The notes below the pieces were generated by a model. It saw only the letters and a program-made list of their open reading frames with translations. It was not told the origin of the DNA and did no database searches. The position numbers and the translations under genes were made by a program. From CAVZOY01 sp963777095 (GTDB lineage Bacteria; Actinomycetota; Actinomycetes; Mycobacteriales; Geodermatophilaceae): a stretch of 64,000 nucleotides of DNA. This document shows, one piece after another, positions 63,903-64,000 of the stretch; within the stretch, counting starts at the first letter, position 1, and every line of letters begins with the position of its first letter. Location of the stretch: assembly GCA_963777095.1 (NCBI GenBank), contig CAVZOY010000001.1, forward strand, positions 620,001 through 684,000. Direction: 5' to 3'.

Positions 63903-64000
63903 GTGACCCGAGCGACCGACGAGCCGGAGGGCGGCAGCTTCGCCGACCTCGGACTGCGCGACGAGCTGCTGACCACGCTGTCCGGCCTCGGCTACGAGGA
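63903..64000 (+). CDS. DEAD-box RNA helicase, N-terminal fragment
   Basis: Only 32 codons fall inside the window. From the GTG the frame reads FADLGLRDELLTTLSGLGYEE after a short acidic lead. This is the start of the Q-motif region of DEAD-box helicases (F-x-x-L-G-L, then L-x-x-L-G-Y-x-x-P-T-P-I-Q). The gene continues past the window end, so helicase motifs cannot be checked. The call rests on this short pattern. Confidence 0.65.
   Translation, partial: MTRATDEPEGGSFADLGLRDELLTTLSGLGYE

Noticed and set aside
1..64000. CRISPR arrays, insertion sequences, integrases, attachment sites, tRNA and rRNA genes
   Set aside because: No regularly spaced repeats, transposase or integrase motifs, or tRNA-like cloverleaf sequences were noticed in reading the window.

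Overview
The window is bacterial chromosome from a high-GC actinobacterium. Third codon positions are almost all G or C, GTG starts are common, and it carries a WhiB regulator, GAF-ANTAR antiterminators, SpoIIE-type phosphatases paired with RsbW-like kinases, a LigB-type DNA ligase and a c-di-AMP (ydaO) riboswitch. The gene set resembles Geodermatophilaceae (Blastococcus, Modestobacter, Geodermatophilus); that placement is inference from protein flavour, not from a search. I saw no phage, insertion sequence, tRNA, rRNA or CRISPR. Layout 1-30 kb: a succinate dehydrogenase end (sdhA partial, sdhB); a small-gene block with a SnoaL-SRPBCC fusion and gpsA; a CspA-like subtilase preceded by a separate inhibitor I9-like protein; a drrAB-type ABC exporter behind a 20-bp palindrome; whiB; selO; a phosphotransferase; a PAS-GAF-SpoIIE phosphatase; a family A polymerase without 5' nuclease; a secreted cell-wall protein under a c-di-AMP riboswitch; an RsbW-like kinase; a cold shock gene with a clear terminator; an alditol-oxidase-like flavoprotein; a non-phosphorylative sugar-acid cluster (Zn dehydrogenase, SMP-30 lactonase, IlvD/Edd dehydratase); and a TetR-MmpL pair behind two tandem 19-bp operators. 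Layout 30-64 kb: two decayed GAF-ANTAR genes, two small proteins (one apparently starting at ATT), an ECF42 sigma factor with its YCII partner, uncharacterised membrane proteins, a cyclic-nucleotide-binding histidine kinase and a GlcD/GlcF-fused FAD/Fe-S oxidoreductase. Then comes a tightly packed five-gene operon at 42.3-50.9 kb: unknown protein, class III nucleotide cyclase with ATPase and TPR, phytoene-desaturase-like amine oxidase, Ig-like protein, trans-prenyl synthase. After it lie a second stress-signalling block (SpoIIE phosphatase, RsbW-like kinase, two GAF-ANTAR proteins), ligB, a second cyclase-ATPase translationally coupled to a CrtA-like monooxygenase, and the start of a DEAD-box helicase. 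Many genes at 14-17, 22.5-28.3, 40-41.6, 44.8-49.5, 55.7 and 59.7-62.6 kb are broken by isolated one-base shifts, mostly extra G or C. Protein similarity resumes perfectly in the neighbouring frame, so I read most of these as sequence errors or very recent lesions and annotate each as one gene with shifts. The GAF-ANTAR remnants at 30.6-32.0 kb look more deeply decayed. The most interesting unexplained unit is the 42.3-50.9 kb operon, which looks like an undescribed isoprenoid pathway tied to a nucleotide-cyclase regulator.
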